From the NCBI GenBank assembly GCA_030058085.1, contig JASGTU010000222.1, forward strand, positions 1 through 57,595: DNA of 57,595 bases. Reading direction: 5' to 3'. A program made the translations under genes and the position numbers. Positions 40,801 through 48,586 of this stretch are shown in pieces. Source of the stretch: Chloroflexota bacterium. GTDB taxonomy: Bacteria; Chloroflexota; Anaerolineae; Caldilineales; Caldilineaceae. Position 1 is the stretch's first letter. The number at the start of each line of letters is the position of its first letter. The notes below the pieces were generated by a model. It did no database searches, was not told the DNA's origin, and worked only from the letters and a program-made list of their open reading frames with translations.

Positions 40801-41792
40801 CCGTCGTCGGCACGGGCAAAGAAGCGATACGTGCCGCCGGTCAACGATACCGTGCGCATCCACCGCGCCGAGAAGTTGTCCGCAGGTATGCCGGGCGCAG
40901 GCGACCCAAGCCCCCAATCGAAATTGACGGCTGCATCGTCACGCACCAGAACAGGCTGCCCGCTGAGCGTTGCGTTGGCGTAATACTCGCCGCGCCAGCC
41001 CGCGAAGACCCGGGGCGTCGGCGTAGCCGTCACCACCGGCGGCCGCGGCGCAGGAACGATAGGCGCCTTCCCTGTGAAGTCGGTGTAAGCGCGAGCAACC
41101 CAGCCCTCTACGCCGCTCTCCGTTCGCACCAACAGCCATGCGCCGCTGGTGTTCTGGCCTAGCACGGTGAAGACCGTCCCCCGCTTCACCGCCACGATCA
41201 CGCTGAACGCCGTCGACGGTCCCCTGCGCACATTCAAGGCGTTGCTGAGCACTGTCGCAGTGGCCGTCCAGGTAGGCGTCGGCGTGGCCGTAGCCGCGCC
41301 CGCTCGCGTCGCTGTCGGCGATGGAGTAGCCGTCGCGACCGGCTCCTCTAGGGCGAAGATGGCCGTCGCTTCCTTGCCCGTCCCAACTGAGCGGGCCGCC
41401 ACCGTTACCTCGCCCGGTTCGGCCCAGGCTGGATCCAAAGGATAAATGAAGCTTGCGTTGAAGCGACCATCATCGTCAACTGTGGCAATCGCCACCGTCG
41501 CCTGGATCGCTTCCTCATCCGGCGTAGCCTCCAGGTTCACGTAGACGGTCTCAGACGGCTCCCAGCCCGCCCCGGAGGCGAAAATGGTCGTCCCCGGCGG
41601 TCCTGAGATCGGCGCGATCGCCAGGGTGGGCACAGTCTCCCCCGCAAGATCAATCGGCTCCTGCGCCTCCAGCGGCTGCAGCACGCAGCCCGATAGGAGC
41701 ATCGCAGAGACAAATAAAACAAGCAACAGGCTCAGCGTAGACGCCCCTCGCGTTGCAGAGCGATCAGTCCGTCCACTTCTTCGGCAATCCAT
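37851..41792 (-). CDS. Giant lipoprotein with SH3b, three PA14 and several TIG-like repeats
   Basis: Surface lipoprotein of 1313 residues from the ATG at 41792 (GAGGGA upstream; the frame is open to 41882). The lipobox is LLSGC (C36). In order: a TIG/IPT-like domain (about 60-150), a Thr/Pro linker, an SH3b domain (about 180-240), three PA14 domains (about 260-385, 390-515, 520-640), four more TIG-like repeats of about 110 residues (about 670-1110; motif [12 protein letters not shown]-type), and a long Pro/Thr/Glu tail with eight PPTDTP units. The PA14 repeats keep [20 protein letters not shown]-type and VEYYE motifs. Likely glycan binding or adhesion, with the tail as stalk. The order is odd: the lipid anchor is at the N-terminus while the stalk-like tail is at the C-terminus. 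Confidence 0.9.
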   Translation of the reverse strand: MDCRRSGRTDRSATRGASTLSLLLVLFVSAMLLSGCVLQPLEAQEPIDLAGETVPTLAIAPISGPPGTTIFASGAGWEPSETVYVNLEATPDEEAIQATVAIATVDDDGRFNASFIYPLDPAWAEPGEVTVAARSVGTGKEATAIFALEEPVATATPSPTATRAGAATATPTPTWTATATVLSNALNVRRGPSTAFSVIVAVKRGTVFTVLGQNTSGAWLLVRTESGVEGWVARAYTDFTGKAPIVPAPRPPVVTATPTPRVFAGWRGEYYANATLSGQPVLVRDDAAVNFDWGLGSPAPGIPADNFSARWMRTVSLTGGTYRFFARADDGVRVWVDGALIIDQWRPSSGQTHSTAIGLSSGAHQIRVEYYEASQYASIAVWWEMSGGYPDWRGEYYTNPNLTGLPAMVRNDTAIDFDWGRGSPAPGIPVDLFSVRWMRQQHFDSGTYRFHAVMDDGMRVFVDDQLIIDEWRDGSAREVTRDVYLGHGTRTLRVEYYERTDYAVAKFWWERVSTPEPDHFPDWKGEYWSNRHLEGSPTVVRNDRHIDFNWGSGSPDWRIPNDDFSARWTRRYDFSRGMYRFYARADDGVRVYVNDNRIINEWHDSRGDVTYTADVWLDGRERLKVEYYERNGGARIQVWWEKIDHTPTPTMTATATSTPTSTPTRTPVAPPNPYADVVPSSGAAGTQATVSGGGFPANTRVNLYLGGLARVASAEADAAHVYATTVTDRTGGYSMTFTVPERWQDGTPLEPGRLVLLVATASFDIEASAVFEYRAPSPTQAPDPYAQVVPSSGGPGTQVTVSGGGFAANRNVFVHLAGLVSASALDASAPHVYAAGRTDANGNYSMAFSMPETWPDGRKIETGKLMVVVATADMGTRASATFDYFVEAYTPSIDIRPGQADPGTNMTVSGGGFPAMTTVNLYLGALDRQIGGEGEYVYATTVTDRNGNYSMAFRAPATWPDGSPITEDRLVALAATRDFSVQISATFRYTPAPPPTGTLPPTATPTTPAQSPSAAVNPSSGAEGTSVRVSGGGFPANRTVTVYLASFDSGGSPADGAERYATMTTDDQGEYGVRFNMPGAWPNGDPIAQGPVLVIVATDDFGVQASAIFQHAGDGAASADEPGSGADLGETPTIEPTALPTDTPEPTATEVPTEEPTTTPTETEEVEPPTDTPVPPTEEPELPTDTPEAPTEESELPTDTPEAPVDEAAPPTDTPVPPTDTPVPPTDTPIPPTDTPVPPTDTPVPPTDTPVPPTDTPVPPTDTPVPPTNTPVPPTATVTSTPTMTVTPPPLEEVGGEEMGGEEAGGKGGEPTE
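37971..38170. repeat. 21-bp coding minisatellite
   Basis: About ten head-to-tail 21-bp units of the type GTGTCCGTCGGCGGGACCGGT encode VPPTDTP-like heptapeptides (eight PPTDTP, one PPTNTP, one PPTATV). Several units are identical at DNA level, so copy number may vary between strains without changing frame. Confidence 0.85.
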
Positions 41793-42149
41793 AGATGATT
41801 TCCCTCGCGGAGTCTCAAATAAGCTGGTACAATGGCGCGCCGGACGCAGAAACGCCGCGGCAAAATGCGTTGGGGGAGACAATGGCCGTCTCCATACTAG
41901 CCCCGCCGAACCGATCCCGCAAATGTAGGAGCAACGCGCGGAGCATCGATCCGGGCGCTAACCAGGGCCCTATATCATATACGTTCGGAACGCGCGCAAC
42001 GTTCCGCCGATTTTATCGCCCTCGGAATATTTCGACGGCCTCTCGCTGTAGAACTGATCTGGACGCAAAACGAAAAACTAGGCGGACAGCACATCGCGCC
42101 GCCCACCCGGCTCTGCTTCCCGGACGCACGCCGTCAAACCGGTCTGCGC
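41793..42149. other. 357-bp intergenic region upstream of the PA14 gene
   Basis: No gene found. The only structure seen is a 7-bp inverted repeat (CGGAACG 41986-41992, CGTTCCG 42000-42006) downstream of the membrane-protein gene at 42150. It lacks a U-tract. A promoter for the PA14 gene must lie here but is not obvious. Confidence 0.5.
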
Positions 42150-42491
42150 CTATCGCACGAGGGTTAAGATAAGGCCGTTCAACATGCCCAAAAGGATTGA
42201 GCCAATGATCGCAGTCACACAGCCGTGCCGCAGCCGCACATCACGCACAGCAGCCGCCGCCAAGGCGAAGACGAAGCCGTTGATCACGATGGAGAACAAT
42301 CCAAGCGTCAGGAAGTTGACGGGCCAGGCGAGAAAATTGAGCACAGGTTTGAGAAACACATTGAGAATCCCCAAGACCAAGCCCCAACCTGCAGCCGCGC
42401 CAACTCCTGCAACCTCTATCCCCGTAGGCAACCTAGACAGGATGTACAGGCTCACTGTCGTAACGATCCATATCAACACGAATTCTTGCAA
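42150..42491 (-). CDS. Phage-holin-4_2/YvlD-family small membrane protein
   Basis: Membrane protein of 113 residues with four hydrophobic helices. The pattern WGLVLGILNVFLKPVLNFLA followed by PVNFLTLGLFSIVINGFVF is the hallmark of the YvlD/PF04020 family, whose function is not established despite the holin label. The frame opens at TTG 42506, but the codons following it spell AGGAGG, a perfect ribosome site 6 nt before a second TTG at 42491. That later TTG (MQEFVLIW) is therefore the probable start. It lies just downstream of another small membrane-protein gene on the same strand. Confidence 0.85.
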   Translation of the reverse strand: MQEFVLIWIVTTVSLYILSRLPTGIEVAGVGAAAGWGLVLGILNVFLKPVLNFLAWPVNFLTLGLFSIVINGFVFALAAAAVRDVRLRHGCVTAIIGSILLGMLNGLILTLVR

Positions 42492-42497
42492 GACGCC

Positions 42498-42503
42498 CCT
42501 CCT
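42498..42503 (-). promoter_or_regulatory. Ribosome-binding site that decides the YvlD-family start
   Basis: AGGAGG on the minus strand, 6 nt before the TTG at 42491. It would be inside the coding region if the longer TTG start (42506) were used. Confidence 0.7.
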
Positions 42504-42544
42504 CAACTAGTCGCGCCGTTCCGGTAGTTGGATGCGCTGTGCGT

Positions 42545-42775
42545 TCAGAATATGCTGCGCACCATTAGCAGCAACCCAAAAATGATGAACGGAATGCCGA
42601 CGATCGCCCCGATGATCGTGAGGCTCAACACGATCCCGGCGATCACCAATACAAGCCCAATAATGGCCGCCAGCAACCGCCCCGCCACGTTGATAATCCA
42701 TGCGATTAAGCGTAGCAGTGCCTCAAAAGGAGCCGTCAAGCACGAAGCGCTGTAATTCACGGTTGTTTTCTCCAT
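42545..42775 (-). CDS. Small hydrophobic membrane protein, unrecognised
   Basis: 76 residues: a short polar N-terminus (MEKTTVNYSASC), an amphipathic stretch (APFEALLRLIAWI) and a long hydrophobic region (about 27-74) that can form two helices with a GxxxG-rich turn (GIVLSLTIIGAIVGIPFIIFG). No family is recognised. It is 38-53 nt upstream of the YvlD-family gene on the same strand, so both small membrane proteins may form one unit, perhaps acting in envelope stress. That role is inference from context only. Confidence 0.65.
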   Translation of the reverse strand: MEKTTVNYSASCLTAPFEALLRLIAWIINVAGRLLAAIIGLVLVIAGIVLSLTIIGAIVGIPFIIFGLLLMVRSIF

Positions 42776-42884
42776 CTACAATAGACGCCTATCCGCTGGA
42801 GAACACTACGTCCATCCGGCGACAAGGTTTCGTCGCCGGTATCATCACCGGTAATGGGTACTCTACGTTCGCTCATTCCAGCAC

Positions 42885-42923
42885 ACAAAACAACGCGTGC
42901 AGAGGCGCTATCGCCCCTGCACG
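42885..42923 (-). terminator. Rho-independent terminator of the USP gene
   Basis: Twelve-position stem (42896-42907 with 42912-42923, one mismatch, 4-nt loop) followed on the minus strand by CGTTGTTTTG. It lies 43 nt after the stop of the universal stress gene. Confidence 0.75.
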
Positions 42924-42965
42924 CAAACCTTATCGCAGTTTTATTGTCTCACGACAACCGGCTGC

Positions 42966-43418
42966 CTACTTCTCCTTATTACACGCCCGCACCAATAGCA
43001 ATGGCCGATCCGCCTGATGCAGGATGCCTGCGGCTACGCTCCCATAGAAGACACGCGCCAAGCCGGAGCGTCCGTGGCTTGCCATCGCTATTAGATCTGC
43101 ATCCTCGCGTTCCGCCACATCGAGAATGGTCCGCACTACTGGACCCTGTTCGACCAGTACCTGGACGTCCAGACCTTTCTCTCTGAAGGCGTTGCTCACA
43201 GCGCCGAGATACTGCTTCGCCTCCTCCACCCACTGCTGGGCGAGGTCGGCGTCATAATAAGGCACCATGTCATAAGGCGTGACCATTGTGGCGCCTGGCT
43301 CGATCACCTGTAGGAATAGGATCGCCGAATTGCGCACCAGGGCCATGTCTTCCACGTACGGCAGGATCGTTTCCGCACGCTTAGAACCATCCAATGGCAC
43401 CAATATTCTCTGATACAT
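42966..43418 (-). CDS. Universal stress protein (single domain)
   Basis: UspA-type protein of 150 residues. It begins [15 protein letters not shown] and carries the ATP-binding signature near the end ([29 protein letters not shown], with the G2xG9xGS-type spacing), so it is probably a nucleotide-binding member. AAAGGAG precedes the ATG at 43418, an extended -10 lies about 110 nt upstream, and a good terminator follows, so it is a single-gene transcript. It is separate from and diverged from the triple USP gene at 30528. Confidence 0.92.
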   Translation of the reverse strand: MYQRILVPLDGSKRAETILPYVEDMALVRNSAILFLQVIEPGATMVTPYDMVPYYDADLAQQWVEEAKQYLGAVSNAFREKGLDVQVLVEQGPVVRTILDVAEREDADLIAMASHGRSGLARVFYGSVAAGILHQADRPLLLVRACNKEK

Positions 43419-43529
43419 GGGCCACTCCTTTCGCGCTTTACAACAGGGTTCTTGGATTCAACAGCCGGGCGCCTAGCGCAGTCTCGCCTGCTCGTGCCAG
43501 GCGCATCCACACAGAGGCATCCTGTCTAT

Positions 43530-43538
43530 ATTGTATCA
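43530..43538 (-). promoter_or_regulatory. Extended -10 of the USP gene
   Basis: Minus-strand TGA followed by TACAAT (43535-43530), about 110 nt before the ATG. No convincing -35. Confidence 0.5.
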
Positions 43539-43583
43539 CATGCCGGAAGAGATCGGGTCGGGCAGTTGACGGCTCCGCCCTCC

Positions 43584-44969
43584 CTAGGCCGCCGGCAGCT
43601 CCCCTCGCACCTCCTCGATTAGGGGATCCGCCTCCCAGATTTTCTCGTATTCGCCATCCCAATACTCCTGGCTCGCCATTCTGCGGATCGCCTCAGGCGC
43701 ATAGCCGAAACGAGGCCACAGCGCCTCCTTCATCTCCTGCAGGCGGCGATGATGGCCTCCACGGTTCAAATCGATGATCTCGCCCAGGCTTGCCCCCAGA
43801 AAGACGCTTTTTGCCCACGTCTCTAGCTGATCGTCATCCGGTCTGCCGCCGATGCGTTCATAAAGCGCGCGGCTGACTGACGGATAGCGGTCATACGAGT
43901 CTGTGGCAATCGTGACGACATTGTCTTCGCGGCCCAGACCCAGATATTTCGCAGTCTTTATCGCCCCCACGATGTTGCAGATACAGCTTGGCCCCAACTT
44001 GTCGCGTAGCCCCATCGCCTCGGTTTCACTCAAGCCGAGCCGCCTTACCAGCACGTCGGTCCCGGCCTGTACCGCCTCCATCCCCCGCACCGTGTCTTCG
44101 TCGTGGATCAACATGAGTAGATCTGTGTTGAAGACATTATGGATCAACGTCACCATCTTGTCGCCGATGCCTTCGATGCGGTGCTGTCCTTGCCCGCCGT
44201 CGAACAGCGTGCTGCACTGCCGCGGCTCCAGCGCCACGATGCAGGTGTCAGGCCACAGCGTCTTCAGATAATCCCCGGCGGCGAGCGTGCCCGCACTGCC
44301 CGGCGCGCTCACGAAAGCGGCCACGCGCCCGTTGCCGATCCCGCGCACCGCCTGCGCCGCGGCGTCGCCGGTCACGTGGCGATGGAAGCGGTAGTTGGGC
44401 AACAACTCGAACTGCGCGAGCACAATGTAGTCGTCGGGCCGGCTTACATATTCATCGTGTGTACGCTCCAGCGTCAGAATCACATCCGACTCTGTGCCAG
44501 GCGTCAAATCCAGGTCGCCGCCATATTGGCGGATGCGCTCATACCGTTCATCGCTCATGTTGTCGGGCATCACCACAATGGCGCGGTAGCCCTTCAGCCG
44601 GCTGATATAGGCCGTACCGATCCCGAAGTTGCCGGTACTGGGTCCAATCACAGCCTTGTCACCCGGTCGCAGACCGTGCAGCGCTTCAGCCTCCGCCAGC
44701 GTCACGTAAGCCGGTCCGACCTTCATACTCCCGCTCGGATAATTCCGACCGCTCAACACCACAATATTGGCGTCGACGCCGGTCAACGCGCGTGGCAACA
44801 CGATCTTCTCTACCGATGCGTCCGTGTTCTTCCAGTTGATATTGAATAGGTTGAGCGGGTTCAACTCGTCTCCGAGCGCAGCCTGGGCTGCTGCACGCAG
44901 TTCCGACGGCAACAGCAGCGGATCCCGCATTTCGGCATAGGTGGGGCCTGGCACGACGTTCATCACCAT
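43584..44969 (-). CDS. PLP-dependent enzyme, cysteine-synthase-like beta family
   Basis: A 461-residue fold-type II PLP protein. The Schiff-base lysine is K83 in SGSMKVGPAY and the phosphate-binding loop is GPSTGNFGIGTA (109-120). The C-terminal half carries DSYDRYPS and a long extension rich in charged residues. It belongs to a conserved group usually annotated only as a PLP-dependent beta-subunit protein; the ring-side motifs differ from CysK and ThrC, so the reaction is unknown. AAGGA lies 7 nt before the ATG at 44969. It starts 22 nt after the threonine-synthase-like gene, so the pair is co-transcribed. Confidence 0.85.
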   Translation of the reverse strand: MVMNVVPGPTYAEMRDPLLLPSELRAAAQAALGDELNPLNLFNINWKNTDASVEKIVLPRALTGVDANIVVLSGRNYPSGSMKVGPAYVTLAEAEALHGLRPGDKAVIGPSTGNFGIGTAYISRLKGYRAIVVMPDNMSDERYERIRQYGGDLDLTPGTESDVILTLERTHDEYVSRPDDYIVLAQFELLPNYRFHRHVTGDAAAQAVRGIGNGRVAAFVSAPGSAGTLAAGDYLKTLWPDTCIVALEPRQCSTLFDGGQGQHRIEGIGDKMVTLIHNVFNTDLLMLIHDEDTVRGMEAVQAGTDVLVRRLGLSETEAMGLRDKLGPSCICNIVGAIKTAKYLGLGREDNVVTIATDSYDRYPSVSRALYERIGGRPDDDQLETWAKSVFLGASLGEIIDLNRGGHHRRLQEMKEALWPRFGYAPEAIRRMASQEYWDGEYEKIWEADPLIEEVRGELPAA

Positions 44970-44991
44970 TTTTAGTTCCTTCTAACTTGTC

Positions 44992-46290
44992 CTAATGCTT
45001 GCGGATCGGGATGCGCTGCTCTTCGACAATGCGATGCACAGCGTCGAGGGTCGGCTCTATCACACTGGCGCCCTCCGTCGCCTCGATCGCCGCGCCGATA
45101 TCCTTCAGCCCGCTTCCCGTGTTGATCACCACCGTGACCTCATTACCGCCGGCCAATCCATCGGCTGTGGCCTGCACCAAACCGGCATATGCAGCAGCTC
45201 CCGCCGGTTCGGCAAAGACAGCGCCAAGCCGTGCCAGCGGCGGGATCGCGGCGAGTATGGCCTCGTCACTTACTGTGATAAACGCACCGCCCGACTCACG
45301 AACCGCTCGCAGCGCCTTGATCGCATCACGCGGCGCGTTGACGTTGATGCTGTCGGCTCGGGTGGACGCCTCCACCGGCCGCGGCACATCTGCGCCCTCG
45401 CGCCAAGCCTGGGCCAATGCCGCGCTCTTGGTCGATTGAACGCCATAAAGTCGCGGCATGCGCTCTATCCATCCCAACGCCAAAAGGTCATAGAACCCTT
45501 TGTATACGCCGCCGATGATGCACCCATCTCCGACGGAAACAAACACCGCGTCCGGCGCCCTGAACGCGCCGCCGTCGCCATACAGTTGGGCTAACTGCTC
45601 CGCAATCTCGTAGGCCACGGTCTTCTTGCCTTCGGTCATATAAGGATTGTATCCCGTATTGCGGTTATACCATCCAAACTCACGGCAAGCCTGTGTACAC
45701 AAGTCGAACGCATCATCGTACGATCCGCGCACGGCCAAAACCCTGCTACCGTAGGCCAACAACTGCGCCAGCTTAGCCGGTGGCGCCGACTCCGGCACGA
45801 AAATCACATTCGGCTGGCCCGCAGATGCGCACAGCCCGGCCAAAGCCGCTGCCGCATTGCCCGTGCTGGCCGTCGCCGCCACCGCTGCCCCGCGAATTCG
45901 TGCGAGCGACGTTGCTATCGCCGATGCGCGATCCTTGAGCGAACCCGTTGGGTTTCTGCCGTCGTCCTTAATGTAGAGAGAGCTCATTCCGTTCAGTTCG
46001 CCTAACCGCGGCGCGGCCAGGAGCGGCGTCCCCCCAACGGGCAGAAGCGGCAGGTCACCGGGACCGCCGATCGGCAACAGAGGCCAGTATCTCGCCATCG
46101 ACCAATCGCCATCTGCGCCTATGCTTCGCGCCGATACGGTTGAACACAGACGCGCGTAGTCATAGAGGACGTCCAGGGAACCGATATCGCTGCCCACGTT
46201 GGGCCGGCAATCGCAGACATAAAGATCGCCGTGTGCGTCATACTCCCTGCCGCAGCGCAGACAACGCAGACCAAGCGTGAATTCGGACAT
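44992..46290 (-). CDS. thrC: Threonine synthase-like PLP enzyme
   Basis: Fold-type II PLP enzyme of 432 residues from the ATG at 46290 (GAGG 10 nt upstream; the frame is open to 46353). The N-terminal zinc-ribbon-like segment has C10, C13, C26 and C28. The PLP lysine is K119 in RNPTGSLKDRA and the phosphate loop is ASTGNAAAALAG. ThrC converts O-phosphohomoserine to threonine. Cysteate synthase and related enzymes share this architecture, so the substrate is only probable. Pairing with an uncharacterised PLP gene 22 nt downstream suggests a joint amino-acid-forming or -degrading step other than, or besides, threonine synthesis. Confidence 0.82.
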   Translation of the reverse strand: MSEFTLGLRCLRCGREYDAHGDLYVCDCRPNVGSDIGSLDVLYDYARLCSTVSARSIGADGDWSMARYWPLLPIGGPGDLPLLPVGGTPLLAAPRLGELNGMSSLYIKDDGRNPTGSLKDRASAIATSLARIRGAAVAATASTGNAAAALAGLCASAGQPNVIFVPESAPPAKLAQLLAYGSRVLAVRGSYDDAFDLCTQACREFGWYNRNTGYNPYMTEGKKTVAYEIAEQLAQLYGDGGAFRAPDAVFVSVGDGCIIGGVYKGFYDLLALGWIERMPRLYGVQSTKSAALAQAWREGADVPRPVEASTRADSINVNAPRDAIKALRAVRESGGAFITVSDEAILAAIPPLARLGAVFAEPAGAAAYAGLVQATADGLAGGNEVTVVINTGSGLKDIGAAIEATEGASVIEPTLDAVHRIVEEQRIPIRKH

Positions 46291-46726
46291 ATAGAGTGGA
46301 CCTCGGTCGCTTAGTAGGGCTTGCGTAGTGCAATCGATGACCATTGTACACAAATTGACAGCAAAACAACATAAACCAATCTATGTGCATGGTGTACACT
46401 TCCCAAGCAGAGTGGACAATCGCGTAGGCAACAATCGCCATTCGGTGTACGCATGCGGAAAATCGGCCATCTTTGACCGCTGCACCCGCCCGCCACATGC
46501 CGATTACACATCGAAAGGCGAGAACGTAGAACTCGGATTAGGGGGTACGGTCATCGCATATTTGCCAGCCGGCAGTACAGTTCTCGGTAAGCTCAAATGG
46601 CATGCACATATGACTGTCGCCTCCAATCACCCGCACACAGCCGCACTCATTTGATTGTGGACATTTCTCATTCCCTACGCGATAATTGACTCGTCGCAAC
46701 GAGTCTACATTGACGAGGATTGGATA
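46291..46726. other. 436-bp divergent intergenic region
   Basis: No credible gene; an open frame at 46328-46654 lacks protein-like character. It contains a minus-strand TACAAT near 46346 for the thrC-like gene, a GTGTACAC palindrome near 46392, and, close to the right-hand gene, a promoter and a small hairpin (GACTCGT 46688-46694 with ACGAGTC 46699-46705). Confidence 0.55.
46658..46686 (+). promoter_or_regulatory. Promoter of the unrecognised gene at 46727
   Basis: TGGACA (46658-46663) and GATAAT (46681-46686) are spaced by exactly 17 nt, each with one mismatch to consensus. The transcript would begin inside the 7-bp hairpin at 46688-46705, leaving it at the 5' end next to the ribosome site. 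Confidence 0.62.
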
Positions 46727-47956
46727 ATGAATAAATCGGAACGCTACCCCAGCTATGCCGCTTGTATTGCTAGAGCTTTGAGCGGCTCCCGGCAGCCGCT
46801 ATCGGTAGATTCGCTGCTGGCCGAGGTAGCAAACGATAGACCGCTCGGCAAAGGCGCTCGCAGCGCTGTCTATCGTGCAATACAAAAGCTGTTCCAAGCT
46901 GTGCCCGTGTCACCAGGCCATTACGGCTGGCTGTCTCACCTTCTCTCCGGCGCGGTTTTCCGCCATCCATTAACAAGCGAAGAGACGCGGCGCGGTTATT
47001 TACTCCTCGATGAGTTGGAGCACACCGTCTTCTTCCCCCAGTTCTTCCAGCACTACCGGCCCGACGACCGCGTGCTGACCATCGAGTTGTTTGGCGGCCC
47101 CACCATCCGCGCCGAAGCTGCCATCGAACGCAAAACATGGTCATTGCGCTTAGGTCAAGAGTTCGCAGACTGGATCGATGAACTCGGCGGGCAAAACCGC
47201 GATGACATCCAAATTATTGTCAAAGACGCGCTGCGCGGCTGTTACGAACTGCGCCTCAAATTGCGTGAGATTCGCGACGAGCGCGCCATTGAACAGCGCA
47301 ACATCCAAATGGCCTTGCTTGCCGAAGAACTTGTGGCAGAAGACCGGCGCACGCGTTCGGCCATACCCACTTGGGAACTTGTCGCCCGTCTCATCGGGCG
47401 CGGCTTTTTCGCCGATCCGATCCCGCCAGACGACCTGCATTATGTCCTACACGAATACAGCATGCTTCGCCTGTCTGACGGTATCGGCTATCAACTGGAC
47501 ACTGGCGCTCCCGTACGCGACATGACCCGTCGCTTCGGCAGCGCCTCTGCTCAGGTCCCGTTATCGGGCTCCTTCACCGAATGGCAATATCGCGACTCGG
47601 GCCCAGGTCTCTCCCCGTACGATCAGATCGAATCCGGTGACTCCATGCTCGATTACGAAGGCGATTTAGGTGAGGAAGACGGTGCGTGCCCTGCCTACGA
47701 GCAATATCTGGCGGACTTCTATGCGTCGCGTCCCTTTGCCGAACCGCTCGAACACGAAGACTTCCATCTGCTCGAAGCTGAACTGGAGATGCTGGTCCAA
47801 CTCGAGCAGGAATTCGGCCGGCTGCTGCCCGAGCAGAGCCGGCGCAAGAACGAGCTCGCGCAACGACTTTTCATTGACCCCGACACGCTCCTCGATATGG
47901 GTTGGGATGCTCCCGACGACCCGGGGGCCGAAGAACCTCCCTTCTGGGAAAATTGA
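46727..47956 (+). CDS. Unrecognised 409-residue protein with possible N-terminal winged helix
   Basis: I do not recognise the family. The first 75 residues (YPSYAACIARAL, LSVDSLLAEVANDRPLGKGARSAVYRAIQKLF, then a hydrophobic turn YGWLSHLL) look like a winged-helix DNA-binding module. The middle (about 130-215) is a charged helical region (LKLREIRDERAIEQRNIQ), and the C-terminal third is very acidic (many Asp/Glu, ending AEEPPFWEN). There is no signal or membrane segment. GAGGA lies 9 nt before the ATG at 46727, behind a clear promoter. A Cys-rich small protein gene follows after about 78 nt. A transcription or nucleic-acid role is only an inference. Confidence 0.82.
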   Translation: MNKSERYPSYAACIARALSGSRQPLSVDSLLAEVANDRPLGKGARSAVYRAIQKLFQAVPVSPGHYGWLSHLLSGAVFRHPLTSEETRRGYLLLDELEHTVFFPQFFQHYRPDDRVLTIELFGGPTIRAEAAIERKTWSLRLGQEFADWIDELGGQNRDDIQIIVKDALRGCYELRLKLREIRDERAIEQRNIQMALLAEELVAEDRRTRSAIPTWELVARLIGRGFFADPIPPDDLHYVLHEYSMLRLSDGIGYQLDTGAPVRDMTRRFGSASAQVPLSGSFTEWQYRDSGPGLSPYDQIESGDSMLDYEGDLGEEDGACPAYEQYLADFYASRPFAEPLEHEDFHLLEAELEMLVQLEQEFGRLLPEQSRRKNELAQRLFIDPDTLLDMGWDAPDDPGAEEPPFWEN

Positions 47957-48034
47957 CCGTTCTCTGCGCCTTGTCCAGTGTCGCGACCGCCGGCGAGCGT
48001 CCGGCGGTCGTTTTACTCATTAACCGGAATTGTG

Positions 48035-48349
48035 ATGACGCCTGTTGACTGCCCCTACTTCTATGGAGACTACTTCCGCGGCAAGAACCGCGAAGAGTGT
48101 CGCCTGATCGACGCCAACCCTCACAACCGCAGACCGTGGCGCCGCAAGCTCTGCGACTCCTGTCGCGTACCCGCCTTATTGCGCGAAACCGATTGCCGCA
48201 GCCTCGCGCTGGAAGCCGAGGTCAAACGCAAGTTCTTCCGCGACCGGGTGGAGGTCACCTTAGCCGTGTGCACCGAACATGTCCTCGAACTGGACGACCC
48301 GCGCCACTGCCCGCGTTGCGCCGAAGATTCTCCCCCTGCCCAGACCTAA
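48035..48349 (+). CDS. Cys-rich small protein, possible zinc ribbon
   Basis: 104 residues with eight cysteines: C6, C22, the pair C40/C43 (LCDSC), C54, C78 and the pair C92/C95 (HCPRC). This pattern suits one or two zinc-binding sites. The centre is basic (Arg/Lys-rich), fitting nucleic-acid or protein contact. No family name is recognised. A GTG at 48032 directly before the ATG is an alternative start. It is downstream of the unrecognised 46727 gene in the same direction and ends before the thiamine riboswitch. Confidence 0.72.
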   Translation: MTPVDCPYFYGDYFRGKNREECRLIDANPHNRRPWRRKLCDSCRVPALLRETDCRSLALEAEVKRKFFRDRVEVTLAVCTEHVLELDDPRHCPRCAEDSPPAQT

Positions 48350-48416
48350 CCTTCTGGCAAACAACGCGCCGACTTGCCCACCCCCAATAGTCACTTTTCT
48401 CGTCACCTCATGCCCG

Positions 48417-48425
48417 TGGTATAAT
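48417..48425 (+). promoter_or_regulatory. Extended -10 promoter of the thiamine operon
   Basis: TGG followed by a perfect TATAAT (48420-48425), directly upstream of the TPP riboswitch, which places the start at the riboswitch 5' side. No strong -35 was found. Confidence 0.7.
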
Positions 48426-48435
48426 CACATTCGAA

Positions 48436-48530
48436 CAAAGGGGAGCTTGGATGGGCCAGGCTGAGAGGGCGGAGTCACTGCCGCCGACCCATTGACCTGA
48501 TCTGGGTAATGCCAGCGTAGGCAGACAATC
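48436..48530 (+). ncRNA. TPP riboswitch (THI element)
   Basis: The conserved core is unmistakable: GGGGAGC near 48439, CTGAGAGGG (48470-48478), the ACCTGATCTGGGTAATGCCA stretch (48495-48514) and AGCGTAGGCA. It binds thiamine pyrophosphate and precedes a thiamine ABC importer, so TPP abundance should shut the operon down. Boundaries are approximate, set from the P1 stem. Confidence 0.96.
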
Positions 48531-48545
48531 TCCGCCACAAACTGG

Positions 48546-48573
48546 ACCTTACCCAACCGGGTAAGGTTTATTC
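48546..48573 (+). terminator. Expression-platform hairpin of the TPP riboswitch
   Basis: Perfect 9-bp stem ACCTTACCC (48546-48554) with GGGTAAGGT (48559-48567), 4-nt loop, then TTATTC. Positioned between aptamer and thiB, it is a plausible transcription terminator that forms when TPP is bound. The GGAGG for thiB comes 10 nt later, so translational masking is less likely. Confidence 0.72.
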
Positions 48574-48586
48574 ATTGGAGGCGCAT

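Noticed and set aside
41986-42006. Inverted repeat CGGAACG/CGTTCCG as terminator
   Set aside because: Only 7 bp, with no U-tract on either strand; kept as a note in the intergenic entry.
42150-42491. Holin annotation taken as evidence of a prophage
   Set aside because: The YvlD family is called phage holin only by name; no other phage genes are nearby.
46328-46654. 108-residue open frame in the thrC divergent gap
   Set aside because: No ribosome site, atypical composition compared with neighbours, and it spans likely promoter DNA of both flanking genes.
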